Below, one piece after another: positions 43,201 through 49,473 of a DNA stretch of 64,000 nucleotides (position 1 is the stretch's first letter; each line of letters opens with the position of its first letter). The DNA comes from Amycolatopsis sp. NBC_01488 (GTDB taxonomy: Bacteria; Actinomycetota; Actinomycetes; Mycobacteriales; Pseudonocardiaceae), in contig NZ_CP109434.1 in NCBI RefSeq assembly GCF_036227105.1, forward strand, positions 7,598,501 through 7,662,500. The letters run 5' to 3'. Both the position numbers and the translations under genes were made by a program. The notes under the pieces are model-generated. The model had not been told where the DNA came from. It worked only from the letters and a program-made list of their open reading frames with translations, and did not search any database.

Positions 43201-46200
43201 GGCGTGCGCGACGTCGTCGTGCGCGGCGAGGGTCGCGGCGATCTCGCCGGGCTCGACGCGGAAGCCGCGGATCTTGATCTGCTCGTCGCCGCGGCCCAGG
43301 AACTCCAGGACGCCGTCGGGGCGGAAGCGGGCCAGGTCGCCGGTGCGGTACATCCGCTTTCCCGGATCGAACGGCGAAGCGACGAACCGCTCCGCGCTGA
43401 GCCCGGGGCGGCCGAGGTAGCCGCGAGCCAGCTGAACGCCCGCGAGGTACAGCTCACCCGCGGTGCCCGGCGGCACCGGCCGCAAGGCGGCGTCGAGGAC
43501 GTAGGTCCGGGTGTTCCACACCGGACGTCCGATCGGGACGGACGTGTCCTCGGTGGACGTCCGGTGTGCAGTGACGTCCACCGAAGCTTCGGTCGGGCCG
43601 TAGAGGTTGTGCAGCTCGGCGTCGAGGACCTGGCCGAACTGGACGACCGCGTCGGCGGGCAGGGCTTCGCCGCTGCACAGGACCTGGCGCAGGCTCGTGC
43701 ACTCGCCCGCGGCGGGTTCCTGCAGGAACACCTGGAGCATCGACGGGACGAAGTGGACGGTCGTGACCCCGCGGTCGCGGATCAGCCCGGCCAGGTAAGC
43801 AGGATCCTTGTGGCCGTCGGGACGCGCGACGACCTCGGTGGCGCCGGTGATCAGCGGCCAGAGGAACTCCCAGACGGAGACGTCGAAGCTGGACGGCGTC
43901 TTCTGCAGGACGCGGTCGTCGCCGGTCAGGCCGTACTCGTCCTGCATCCACAGCAGCCGGTTGACGATGCCTTCGTGCGGCACGACGACGCCCTTGGGGC
44001 GGCCCGTCGACCCGGAGGTGTAGATGACGTACGCCGGGTTCTCCGGCCGGAGCACGACGTCGAGCAACGGCGTGTCCGAGACGCCGGCCAAGGTGTCCGG
44101 GTCGTCCAGCAGGAGCGCCCCGGGCACGGCCGTCGACGCGGTGGCCAGCACCAGCGCGGGAGCGGCGTCCTCGAACATGAACGCGAGGCGCTCGGCCGGA
44201 TAGCCCGGGTCGAGCGGCAGGTAGGCCGCGCCCGTCTTGAGCACCGCGAGGATGGCCGTGACCAGGTGCGCCGAGCGCGGCAACGCCAGGGCGACGACCC
44301 GCTCGGGCCCGGCGCCCCGCTCGGCCAGCACCCGGGCGAGGCGGTTCGAGACGGCGTCCAGCTCGGCGTAGGTCAGCTCTTCGTCCTCGAAGACGAGCGC
44401 GGTGGCGCCGGGTGTCCGCGCGACCTGGGCGGCGAACAGCTCGGGCACGGTGACCGCGGGGACGTCCTCGACGGCACCCGACCAGACCGCGGGCAGGGCG
44501 TCGCGTTCGGCCGGGGTGAGGACGTCGAGGCTGCCGAGCCGGCGGTCCGACGCGGAAACGACCTGGCGCAGCAGGACTTCGAGGCGGTCGAGCAGGCCGG
44601 TCACGGTGGCCTGGTCGAAGACCTCGGCGTTGAACTCGGCCTGGCCGTGGATGCCGTCGGCGCGCTCGGTGAAGGAGAACCAGAGGTCGAACTTGGCGGT
44701 GCCGGTGCCGACGGGCCGCTCGGTGACGGTCAGCCCGGGCAGCTCGACACCGGCGCCGGGGGTGTTCTGCCAGGCGAGCATGGTCTGGAACAGCGGGTGG
44801 TGCGCGAGCGACCGCGCCGGGTTCAGCGCCTCGACCAGCCGCTCGAACGGGACGTCCTGGTGGGCGTAGGCGTCCAGGCTGCGTTCGCGCACGCGCGCCA
44901 CGAGGTCGCGGAACGACGGGTCGCCGCCGGCGTCGACGCGCAGGACCAGCGTGTTGACGAAGAAGCCGACGAGGTCGGCCAGGGCTGGGTCGGTCCGGCC
45001 GGCGATCGGGGTGCCGATCGGGATGTCGGTGCCGCCGCCGAGCCGGGACAGCAGCGCGGTCAGGCCCGCGTGCACGACCATGAACGGGCTCGCACCGCAC
45101 GTCCGGGCCAGCTCGGCCAGGCCGGCCTGCAGGGCGGCGTCCCAGGCGAAGGTGAGGAACTCGCCGCGGTGGGCCGACACCGCCGGGTGCGGCCGGTCGA
45201 GCGGGAGCGGGATGCGGTCGGGCAAGCCGTCGAGGGCCCTGCGCCAGTAGCCGAGCTGGACGGACTCCTCCGCCTCCAGGAGATCCCGCTGCCAGAGCGT
45301 GTAATCCGCGTACTGCACCGGAAGCGGTGTCCACTGAGGACTGTCACCGCGGAGCCGGGCGCGGTAGGCCGTGGCGATGTCCCGCCAGAGCGGCGCCAGC
45401 GACCAGCCGTCGGCGGCGATGTGGTGCACGACGAGGACCAGCACGTGCCGTCGCGCGTCGACGGTCAGCAGCGCGGCCCGCACCGGGACCCCGGCGCCGA
45501 GGTCGAACACCCCGCGGACCAGATCGTCCACTGCATTGTCCACTTCGGACTCCGGCACCGCACGGACGTCGAGGTCGACCGTCGCTTCGGCCAGGACCTG
45601 CTGGTACGGCACGCCGTCCGCGGTCGGGAACACCGTCCGCAACGCTTCGTGCCGGTCGAGGACGTCGTGCAGGGCCGTCCGCAGCGCCTCGACGTCCAGC
45701 TCACCCGCGAGCCGCAGGACGAGCGGGACGTTGTAGGTCGCCGACCCGCCTTCCAGGCCGTGCAGGAACCAGAGCCGCTGCTGCGCGAACGACAGCGGCA
45801 GCCGCTCGGGCCGGTCGGTGCCCCGGGCGAGCGGACGCCGCTCGGTTCCGGTCACCGGCCCGGCCAGCACCTCGGCGAGCGCGGCCGGGGTCGGCGCGTC
45901 GAACACCGCGCGCACCGGCACCTCGGCGCCGACGGCCGCGCGGATGCGCTGGATCAGCCTCGTGGCCGACAGCGAATGGCCGCCCAGGGCGAAGAAGTCG
46001 TCGTCCGGGCCGGCCTGTGGCACGCCGAGGACGTCGGCGAACATCTCGCACAGCAGCTGCTCGACGGGGTTGCGCGGCGCGCGGCCCGGCCCGGCGGTGA
46101 ACCGCTCCGGGCTCGGCAGCGCCTTGCGGTCGAGCTTGCCCGACGCGAGCACCGGCAGCTTGTCCAGCACGACGAACGCCGAGGGCACCAGGTACAGCGG

Positions 46201-49200
46201 CAGCCGGTCGCGCACGTGCGCCCGCAGCGACGCCACCAGCGCGCCGGTCTCCCGCCGGGCCGCCGGATTGTTCGCATACGACGCCGGCGTGCCGGTTTGC
46301 CGTCCCGGGCGGTAAGCGGGGCCGTCCTCCCCCCTCGAGAAGACGGCTTCCAGCTCACCGCCCTCGGGCGCCCACGTCACCGCCACCCGGTAGCCGGCCC
46401 GGTCACCGAGCCGGTGCAGGGCTTCGGGGTCGACGCCGTCGCGACGCTCGAGCGCCTGCCGGGCGGCGGCCGGATCGCCCGCGTCCAGCGCGCGTACCGC
46501 GGCCAGCTCGCCGGTCAGCCGCGCGTCCGGGATCCCGGTGACCCGCAGCCGGGTGGGCGCCTCGGCGGCCAGGAACCGTTCCACCGCACCGAGATCCCCG
46601 AAGGCGACGACCTGCTCGTCGGCCGCGTCCGGCTTCGGTCCCTTCCGCAGGACGACGTCGTAGCGGTGCCGGGTCAGCTCGTTGTGGGCCTCGCCGCGCT
46701 TCACCCACAGGTCGACGTCGTCGAAGCTGTCCAGGCTCCGGGCCAGTGCCGGGAAGAAGTCCGGGTCGAGCACCAGCTCGCCCTCGCGCGCGACCGCCTG
46801 GTCGACCGCCGCGACGTCGGCCCGGCCGTGCCGCAGCTCGACGGCGGTGCGGAACGCGCGCAACGACCGGAGGTTGCGGATGTCGCCGAGGAAGATCGTG
46901 CCGCCCGGCCGCACGAGACCGGCCGCGGCCCGGACGACCTCGGTCAGGTACTCCGCGCTCGGGAAGTACTGCGCGACCGAGTTGACGATCACCGTGTCGA
47001 AGGGTTCGTCCGGCAGCTCGCCCAGGTCGTGCGCCGGGCGGGCCGCGAGGTGAACCCGATCGGCGAACGGGGTCGCGGCGACCTCGCGCCGGACGTTCTC
47101 GATGGCGCTCTCGGAAAGGTCGACGCCCCAGTACGTCTCGGCGTCCGGCGCGATCCGGGACAGGATGAGCCCGCTGCCGACCCCGATCTCCAGCACGCGC
47201 TTCGGCCGGAGGGCGCGGATCCGCTCGATCGTCGCCGCGTGCCACTCGCGCATCTCTTCGAGCGGGAGGTCCGAGCCGTCGTAGCTGGAGTTCCAGCCCG
47301 CGAAGTTCTCCTCGATGCCGGTCGATCCGGCGAGCATCTCTTCGTGGACGGCGTGCCACTCCTCGACGTGGCTCTGCTCGGCCGCCTGGTCGCGGTCGGG
47401 CACCGGCACGGCGTAGGCGACGAGCTGCCCGTCCTGGGCGACGACGACCGTCTGGCCGACGCGCGGGTGCTCGGCGAGCACCGACTCGACCTCGCCCAGC
47501 TCGATGCGGTAGCCGCGAATCTTGACCTGGTCGTCCGCGCGGCCCAGGAAAACGAGACGGCCGTCCGGCAGCCACTTCACGAGGTCGCCGGTGCGGTAGA
47601 GCCGGCCGCCCGTGCCGAAGGGGTCGGCCACGAACCGCTCCGCCGTCAGGCCCGGCCGCCCGAGGTAGCCGCGCGCCAGGCCGGAGCCGGCGAGGTACAG
47701 CTCGCCGACGACGCCGACCGGGACCGGCGCGAGGAACGCGTCGAGGACGTACGCGCGGGTACCCGGGTCCGGGACGCCGATCGGCACGGCCGAACCGGGC
47801 GCGATCTCCGGGTCGCACAGCCCGAGCGTCGAGTTGGTCGTGGCCTCGGTGGGACCGTAGGCGTTGAACATCCGCCGTCCCGGCGCCCAGCGGCGCACCA
47901 GCTCCGGCGACACGCGCTCGGTGCCGGCCAGCAGCACGCTGTCGCGCGGCAGGTCGCAGTCGCCGGGGAACTCGGCCAGGAGCGCGGGCGGCAGGATCAT
48001 GAAGTCGACGCCCTTGGCGTGCGCGTAGTCCGCCAGCTCGGGCCCGGGCACGCGCCGTTCGGCGGGGACGATCACCAAGCGGCCGCCCGAAAGCAGGCCG
48101 AGGCACAGGTCCCAGAACGCGACGTCGAAGCTCGGCGACGCGAACTGCAGGACCCGGCTGTGCGGGCCCACCCCGAACCGTTCGGACTGCGTCGCGACGA
48201 GCTTCGCGACACCGGCGTGGGACACCACGACGCCCTTGGGGCGCCCGGTCGAGCCGGAGGTGTAGATGACGTAGGCCGCGTTCGCCGGGACGATCGCCGC
48301 GCCCGGGTCCGGCGCGGGCTCCCACGAGACTTCGTCCAGCAGCAGGACTTCGCCGTCGAAGCGGTCGGCGAGCTCGCGAGTGGTCACCACACAGACCGGA
48401 CCGGCGTCGGACACCGTGAACGCGATCCGCTCGGCCGGGTGGTCCGGGTCCACCGGCAGGTACGCGGCGCCTGCCTTGAGGACGGCCAGCTCGGCGACGA
48501 TCATCTCGACCGACCGGGGCACGGCGAGCGCGACGACGCGCTCGGGCCCCGCGCCACGCCCGATGAGGAGGTGCGCGAGCCGGTTCGCCCGCGCGTCCAG
48601 CTCGGCGTAGGTCAGCTCCTGGTCCTCGAACACGAGCGCCACGGCGTCCGGGGCCGCCCGGACCCGGGCGGCGAACAGCTCCGGCAGGGTGGCCGGCGGC
48701 GGGTCGAGGTCGGTGTCGTTCCACTCGTCCAGCAGCTGCCGCAGTTCCGGCGCTCGCATCGGGTCCAGCCGCTCGACCGGCCGCTGTGGCCGCTCCAGCG
48801 CGTCGGCCAGGAGGTTCCCCAGGTGGCCGAGCATCCGGTCCACTGTGGACTCGTCGAGGACGTCGGCGCGGTAGTGCGCGCCGTCCTCGGTCAGGTTCAG
48901 GTCGAGCGGGAGGTCCGTCTCGGCGCCGAAGCCGACGCTGACGAGCACCGAACCCCCGCGCCCGTGCTCCGGCGCCACCTCGGCGACCAGGTCGGCGAAC
49001 GGGACTTCGTGCGCCAGCGCTTCCTCGCGCGCCGCGCGCACGCGCTCGACGACTTCGGCGAAGCCGGGCGAGCCACCGAGATCCACCCGCAGCGGCACCA
49101 GGGAACCGATCCCGAGCAGGACGTCCGCGGTGCCCGCGTAACGGGACAACAGCACGGTGAACGCGGCCAGCAGGGTCAGCTCGTCGGCCGCGGGCAGCGG

Positions 49201-49338
49201 CCGGGCCAGCCAGGCGCGGACGGGCTCGCCGGAGTACGGCCGGTCGACCGGCAGCGCGAGTTCCTTCGGCGCCGAGGAGAGCCGGTCACGCCAGAATTCC
49301 AGCTCCGCCACCTCCTGCAGAGCGTCACCGTTGCTCAC
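31246..49338 (-). CDS. Five-module siderophore nonribosomal peptide synthetase with three embedded N-methyltransferases
   Basis: The 6030-residue NRPS reads, in residue ranges: C-domain C-lobe remnant 1-200; A1 213-640 with MT1 667-913 and A1 end to 1077; T1 1083-1153; C2 1177-1600; A2 1623-2060, MT2 2080-2330; T2 2473-2547; C3 2557-2990; A3 3017-3450, MT3 3467-3713; T3 3893-3963; C4 3977-4410; A4 4433-4900; T4; C5 4990-5430; A5 5450-5937; T5. All four full C domains keep HHIAxDGWS, all T domains keep LGGHSL and each MT has VLEIGVGxG. By manual alignment the codes are A1/A3 DVWMLAATN, A2 DVWHLSLVD (Ser), A4 IDTTISLGD (near beta-Ala), A5 DA(W/Q)EGGLVD. There is no epimerase, thioesterase or reductase domain. 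GTG 49338 has GGGAGG 11 bases upstream; the frame stays open to 49434. Confidence 0.95.
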   Translation of the reverse strand: MSNGDALQEVAELEFWRDRLSSAPKELALPVDRPYSGEPVRAWLARPLPAADELTLLAAFTVLLSRYAGTADVLLGIGSLVPLRVDLGGSPGFAEVVERVRAAREEALAHEVPFADLVAEVAPEHGRGGSVLVSVGFGAETDLPLDLNLTEDGAHYRADVLDESTVDRMLGHLGNLLADALERPQRPVERLDPMRAPELRQLLDEWNDTDLDPPPATLPELFAARVRAAPDAVALVFEDQELTYAELDARANRLAHLLIGRGAGPERVVALAVPRSVEMIVAELAVLKAGAAYLPVDPDHPAERIAFTVSDAGPVCVVTTRELADRFDGEVLLLDEVSWEPAPDPGAAIVPANAAYVIYTSGSTGRPKGVVVSHAGVAKLVATQSERFGVGPHSRVLQFASPSFDVAFWDLCLGLLSGGRLVIVPAERRVPGPELADYAHAKGVDFMILPPALLAEFPGDCDLPRDSVLLAGTERVSPELVRRWAPGRRMFNAYGPTEATTNSTLGLCDPEIAPGSAVPIGVPDPGTRAYVLDAFLAPVPVGVVGELYLAGSGLARGYLGRPGLTAERFVADPFGTGGRLYRTGDLVKWLPDGRLVFLGRADDQVKIRGYRIELGEVESVLAEHPRVGQTVVVAQDGQLVAYAVPVPDRDQAAEQSHVEEWHAVHEEMLAGSTGIEENFAGWNSSYDGSDLPLEEMREWHAATIERIRALRPKRVLEIGVGSGLILSRIAPDAETYWGVDLSESAIENVRREVAATPFADRVHLAARPAHDLGELPDEPFDTVIVNSVAQYFPSAEYLTEVVRAAAGLVRPGGTIFLGDIRNLRSLRAFRTAVELRHGRADVAAVDQAVAREGELVLDPDFFPALARSLDSFDDVDLWVKRGEAHNELTRHRYDVVLRKGPKPDAADEQVVAFGDLGAVERFLAAEAPTRLRVTGIPDARLTGELAAVRALDAGDPAAARQALERRDGVDPEALHRLGDRAGYRVAVTWAPEGGELEAVFSRGEDGPAYRPGRQTGTPASYANNPAARRETGALVASLRAHVRDRLPLYLVPSAFVVLDKLPVLASGKLDRKALPSPERFTAGPGRAPRNPVEQLLCEMFADVLGVPQAGPDDDFFALGGHSLSATRLIQRIRAAVGAEVPVRAVFDAPTPAALAEVLAGPVTGTERRPLARGTDRPERLPLSFAQQRLWFLHGLEGGSATYNVPLVLRLAGELDVEALRTALHDVLDRHEALRTVFPTADGVPYQQVLAEATVDLDVRAVPESEVDNAVDDLVRGVFDLGAGVPVRAALLTVDARRHVLVLVVHHIAADGWSLAPLWRDIATAYRARLRGDSPQWTPLPVQYADYTLWQRDLLEAEESVQLGYWRRALDGLPDRIPLPLDRPHPAVSAHRGEFLTFAWDAALQAGLAELARTCGASPFMVVHAGLTALLSRLGGGTDIPIGTPIAGRTDPALADLVGFFVNTLVLRVDAGGDPSFRDLVARVRERSLDAYAHQDVPFERLVEALNPARSLAHHPLFQTMLAWQNTPGAGVELPGLTVTERPVGTGTAKFDLWFSFTERADGIHGQAEFNAEVFDQATVTGLLDRLEVLLRQVVSASDRRLGSLDVLTPAERDALPAVWSGAVEDVPAVTVPELFAAQVARTPGATALVFEDEELTYAELDAVSNRLARVLAERGAGPERVVALALPRSAHLVTAILAVLKTGAAYLPLDPGYPAERLAFMFEDAAPALVLATASTAVPGALLLDDPDTLAGVSDTPLLDVVLRPENPAYVIYTSGSTGRPKGVVVPHEGIVNRLLWMQDEYGLTGDDRVLQKTPSSFDVSVWEFLWPLITGATEVVARPDGHKDPAYLAGLIRDRGVTTVHFVPSMLQVFLQEPAAGECTSLRQVLCSGEALPADAVVQFGQVLDAELHNLYGPTEASVDVTAHRTSTEDTSVPIGRPVWNTRTYVLDAALRPVPPGTAGELYLAGVQLARGYLGRPGLSAERFVASPFDPGKRMYRTGDLARFRPDGVLEFLGRGDEQIKIRGFRVEPGEIAATLAAHDDVAHAVVVAREDRPGDVRLVGYVVPADTASTPDEETEQVGEWRALYDSMYSGDGDEFAGWNSSYTGEPIPRAEMREWRDAIVTRIRDLNPRRVLEIGVGTGLLLTELAPHCESYWGTDFSAEVIASLSERVAGDPALAGCVELRTGDAADVAGLPIGFFDTIVLNSVVQYFPSGTYLVDVLRKALDLLAPGGSLFVGDVRDLRQVRAFHAAVAQARGGDVEQSLVREKELLVAPEFFAGLDGVAADIRVKRGRGVNELTQYRYDVVLRPGTAEPQLVETLVWGTEVSTMDQVADRLTDGLRVNGVPNGRTTDGVQPEDWYELGENRGLGAVVTWSAAGDGSVDVLFTTGDPAGAFRPGTGSLLSYTGNPGRFRRIATLAADLRTLAADRLPEHMVPSAIVVLDALPVTASGKLDRRALPSPDPVAPTSDREPRTPVERQLCELFADVLGLPRVGPDDSFFALGGHSLLATRLIARIRTTLNAELEVRSVFETPTAAGLAALVGNGTASARPPLVPRDRPALVPLSGAQQRLWFLHHLEGPSATYNVPLIMRLEGVVDVEALRTALSDVVARHEALRTRFPQRDGVPYQNVIPAIEVDLPVRDVTDLDTALTGLVRGSFDLERQAPMRVELLRLADREHVLALVFHHIASDGWSMAPLWRDIATAYAARRAGESPQWTPLPVQYADYTLWQQDLLGAEDDPDSVLSTQLDYWRETLDGLPDRIELPLDRPHPATATFRGELHTFTWDAGLHARLTELARECGASVFMVVHAALAALLTRLGAGTDVPIGSPIAGRTDQALDDLVGFFVNTLVLRVDTGGEPSFRDLVARVRERNLDAYAHQDVPFERLVEVLNPARSLSCHPLFQVMIAGQNNARADVTLPGLTVTEIPVTTGTAKFDLAISLTERDAGIAGVLEFNADVFDHPGADAILRRLEVLLRAALAEPDRPVGALDLLAGEERARVLTEWAGSLDPAGTETFPGLFARRVAEAPEAIALVFEDVELTYAEVDARANQLAHLLLERGAGPERVVALAVPRSLEMIVAELAVLKAGAAYLPVDVDYPGDRIAYLVEDARPACVVTTREIDARLPTEIPRVLLDDPALDTLSTKDPCVVVRPENAAYVIYTSGSSGRPKGVVLQHSGVAKLVATQVERFGVGPHSRVLQFASPSFDVAFWDLCLGLLSGGRLVIVPAERRVAGPALTEYAHRHGVDFMILPPALLDALPEDCDLPRDSVLLAGTERVSPELVRRWAPGRRMFNAYGPTEATTNSTLGESDPVERADATVVPIGIPDPGTRAYVLDAGLRPVPPGVVGELYLAGSGLARGYLGRAALTSERFVADPFGSGGRLYRTGDLVKWLPDGRLVFLGRADDQVKIRGYRIEPGEIEAVLAEHPAVGQSVVLAQDGRLVAYAVPAAGRDEEAELDHVGEWRELHENVFTEAASGGWEENFTGWNSSYDGSEIPLGEMREWHAATIDRIRALTPKRVLEIGVGSGLILSRIAPDTETYWGVDLSERAIANLRRELAATPFAHKVHLAARPAHDLGELPDEPFDTVIVNSVAQYFPSVGYLAEVVRTVAARVRPGGVVFLGDVRNLRSLRAFRTATELRHGRRDTAAVDQAIGREGELVLDPDFFAALARGLDGFDDVDLWVKRGHAHNELTRHRYDVVLRKAPKPGPVDEEVAAFDSLTGLERLLEAGPARLRVTGVPDARLSTELAAVAALAEGDTDAALSALDSAPSGVDPETLQEIGSRLGYRVYAAPAHEGTLDVVFTTGESTRIHRARAVRAALDTLGNHPAGQRDTSALVSALRAHVRDRLPQYMVPSAFVVLDRLPLLASGKLDRRALPSPDKQAVTAERAPRTPVEEVLCGLFAEVLDTASIGVDDDFFALGGHSLMATRLVARLRAVFGVELQVRSVFETPTVAGLAALLSTSDTAVARPALERVEPRPNALPLSFAQQRLWFLHRLEGPSATYTMPTAVRLTGALDVSALKLALSDVVERHEALRTVFPEIDGEARQQILAGVTVDLPVRAVTESALADTVSQAARVTFELESELPLRAELLRLGAREHVLVLVFHHIASDGWSTAPLWRDLATAYTARQAGDAPQWTPLPVQYADYTLWQRDVLGEPVIEPQLAYWRETLAGLPERIELPTDRPHPAEASYRGEQFAFGWDADLHSGLVELARACGASVFMVVHAGLTAVLTRLGAGTDIPLGTSIAGRTDQALDDLVGFFVNTLVLRVDTGGDPSFRDLVARVRERSLDAYAHQDVPFERLVEALNPVRSLAYHPLFQTMLAWQNTAVADLALPGLTVAEEPVRTGTARADLTFFVGERPGHQAGIRGTAEYNSDVFDRASVEAILDRLRTLLRAAVADPDTRIGAIDLLTAAEREQLAAGPATPLPAETTAELFAAQVARTPDATALVIGEEHLSYAELGTRAMTLARALLARGAKPERVVAVALPRSADLVVALLAVLKTGAAYLPLDLNHPAERVELMLTDADPHLVIAEDGFGDRLVRPGDTGPEPAWPSISPDHPAYVIFTSGSTGRPKAVAGTQRALANRLHWGRDVAEGVRVAKSALTFIDGSTELLGGLVAGDPVVLADDATATDPPALAELVRTSGAQVLTVVPSLLESFADDGPVDAFDAVTTWITSGEPLSEALAEKVARRWPSAKLVNLYGCSEVAGDSLAQVCGPVAIGRPVANTRAYVLDAALRPVPPGVRGELYLAGAGLARGYLGRPALTAERFVASPCEPGERMYRTGDVVRRRPDGALEFLGRADQQIQIRGFRVEPGEVEAALTADTAVARAVVIARSERLIAYVVPSGDSADPTALRASLGERLPEYLVPSAIVVLPALPVNANGKLDRAALPDPRARTSGRVARTPAEQALCDLFADVLGVSQVGPDDGFFALGGHSLLATRLVSRIRALLGVEVPIRAVFDAPTPARLARLLDPGRESRPALVPVERPEVLPLSFAQQRLWFLDRLDGLSATYNIPWAWELSGTVDVEALRAALGDVVARHEILRTMLVEDRGTPRQVVLDPGDARARPELVTETVADLDERVTAAASYCFTLDAEIPVRATLVSAGPERHVFVLLVHHIAGDGWSLPPLKRDLDTAYAARLRGERPQWTPLPVQYADYTLWQRELFGRAGDPDSVLGRQAAFWRATLAGIPDELALPADRPRPARSTNRGAAVPFTVPAGVHSGLRALANGSDTSAFMVLQATVAALLTRLGAGTDIPLGTPVAGRADHALEDLAGFFVNTLVLRTDTAGDPTFRELLDRVREADLAAYAHQDVPFEHLVELLNPARSLARHPLFQVMLAVYHSDSEPERLLGLEASYRDTGLRQAKFDLSFDLVETADGIDGDLEFSLDLFDEPAARTLAERLVRLMAAVVADPDRPLSRIDVLGPAERHRIVAEWGRGEPLPTSAPTVVDRLAAQVAATPDATALSDADRSVTFAEFAARTDRLARWLASRGAAPERVVALLLPRSAAVVEAIFGVFKTGAAYLPIDPDQPIERITAILADAGAALVLTSRALASRLPGALSIEDIVDSDTPLTAPSPANPAYVLYTSGSTGTPKGVVIPHSGLVNLFHSHRETLYRPAVAAAGGRRLRIGHAWAFFFDASWQPQLWLLDGHEVHVVDDGTRRDPDRLAAVVRERRLDFLELTPSHFAQVAAAGVVEDGECALGIVGVGGEAVSQALWEQLRSMPETAAYNLYGPTEATVDALVGRFADAERPVIGRPVHNARAYVLDGGLGPVPAGVPGELYLAGAGLARGYHGRPALTADRFVADPFGPRGEQMYRTGDLVRWRPDGQLEYLGRTDDQVKIRGFRIEPGEIEAVLARHDDVEQALVVVREDRLVAYPTPATADPARLREFVARSLPEYMVPAAIVPLDAFPVTPNGKLDKAALPVPEFGARGRAPETPLEKALCEIFAEVLDVSAVGADDDLFALGGHSLLLVVLRDRIAERLGTAVPIAEFFRTPTVAGLAALLTETRGSRCSAP
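38280..39850 (-). repeat. A-MT segment of module 3, duplicate of module 1
   Basis: The adenylation core and inserted methyltransferase of module 3 repeat those of module 1 (about 46700-48260) almost residue for residue, for instance through VLQFASPSFDVAFWDLCLG and ELVRRWAPGRRMFNAYGPTE, with long stretches of identical DNA. Boundaries are approximate. It indicates a duplication inside the gene and the same substrate for both modules. Confidence 0.85.
46700..48260 (-). repeat. A-MT segment of module 1, duplicate of module 3
   Basis: This is the partner of the 38280-39850 segment, about 8.4 kb away in the same gene and orientation. Module 2, which lies between, has a different adenylation core but a related methyltransferase, so the copy was not simply a neighbouring tandem duplication. 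Long near-identical DNA here may cause assembly errors or recombination. Confidence 0.85.
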
Positions 49339-49387
49339 CGGTAGACCAGCCTCCCGCTGCTCACGACGCCCCGACCGGGACATCAAC

Positions 49388-49401
49388 TTAGGGGACCCTA
49401 A
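49388..49401 (-). promoter_or_regulatory. Iron-box-like palindrome upstream of the NRPS
   Basis: TTAGGGGACCCTAA is a perfect 14-bp palindrome made of two TTAGG-type half-sites, 50 bp before the NRPS GTG. It is shorter than the full 19-bp box but has the right half-sites and position for IdeR control of the NRPS-panD operon. Confidence 0.65.
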
Positions 49402-49432
49402 CAAACGGATGGTGAGGATGCACTCCTGTACC

Positions 49433-49451
49433 ATCGGTTAGCCTTACCTAA
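49433..49451 (+). promoter_or_regulatory. Iron box (IdeR/DmdR1) of the FecCD operon
   Basis: The segment ATCGGTTAGCCTTACCTAA matches the 19-bp consensus at about 14 positions, strongest in the right half. It lies 22 bp before the first permease gene in the divergent promoter region shared with the NRPS. Confidence 0.75.
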
Positions 49452-49473
49452 ATGAGTACCAGTCGGAGGTGCG

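Noticed and set aside
40909..49344. Very long open frame (over 2800 codons) on the plus strand, opposite the NRPS
   Set aside because: It is a by-product of G/C-rich third positions in the NRPS frame. The translation has low-complexity Arg/Gly/Val/Asp content with no domain, while the minus strand encodes clear C, A, MT and T domains. The same holds for 33016-37815.
49339..49434. NRPS start at 49434 or ATG 49383
   Set aside because: The frame is open, but these starts lack a ribosome site and the extra residues overlap the iron-box region. GTG 49338 has GGGAGG upstream and leads straight into the C-lobe sequence.
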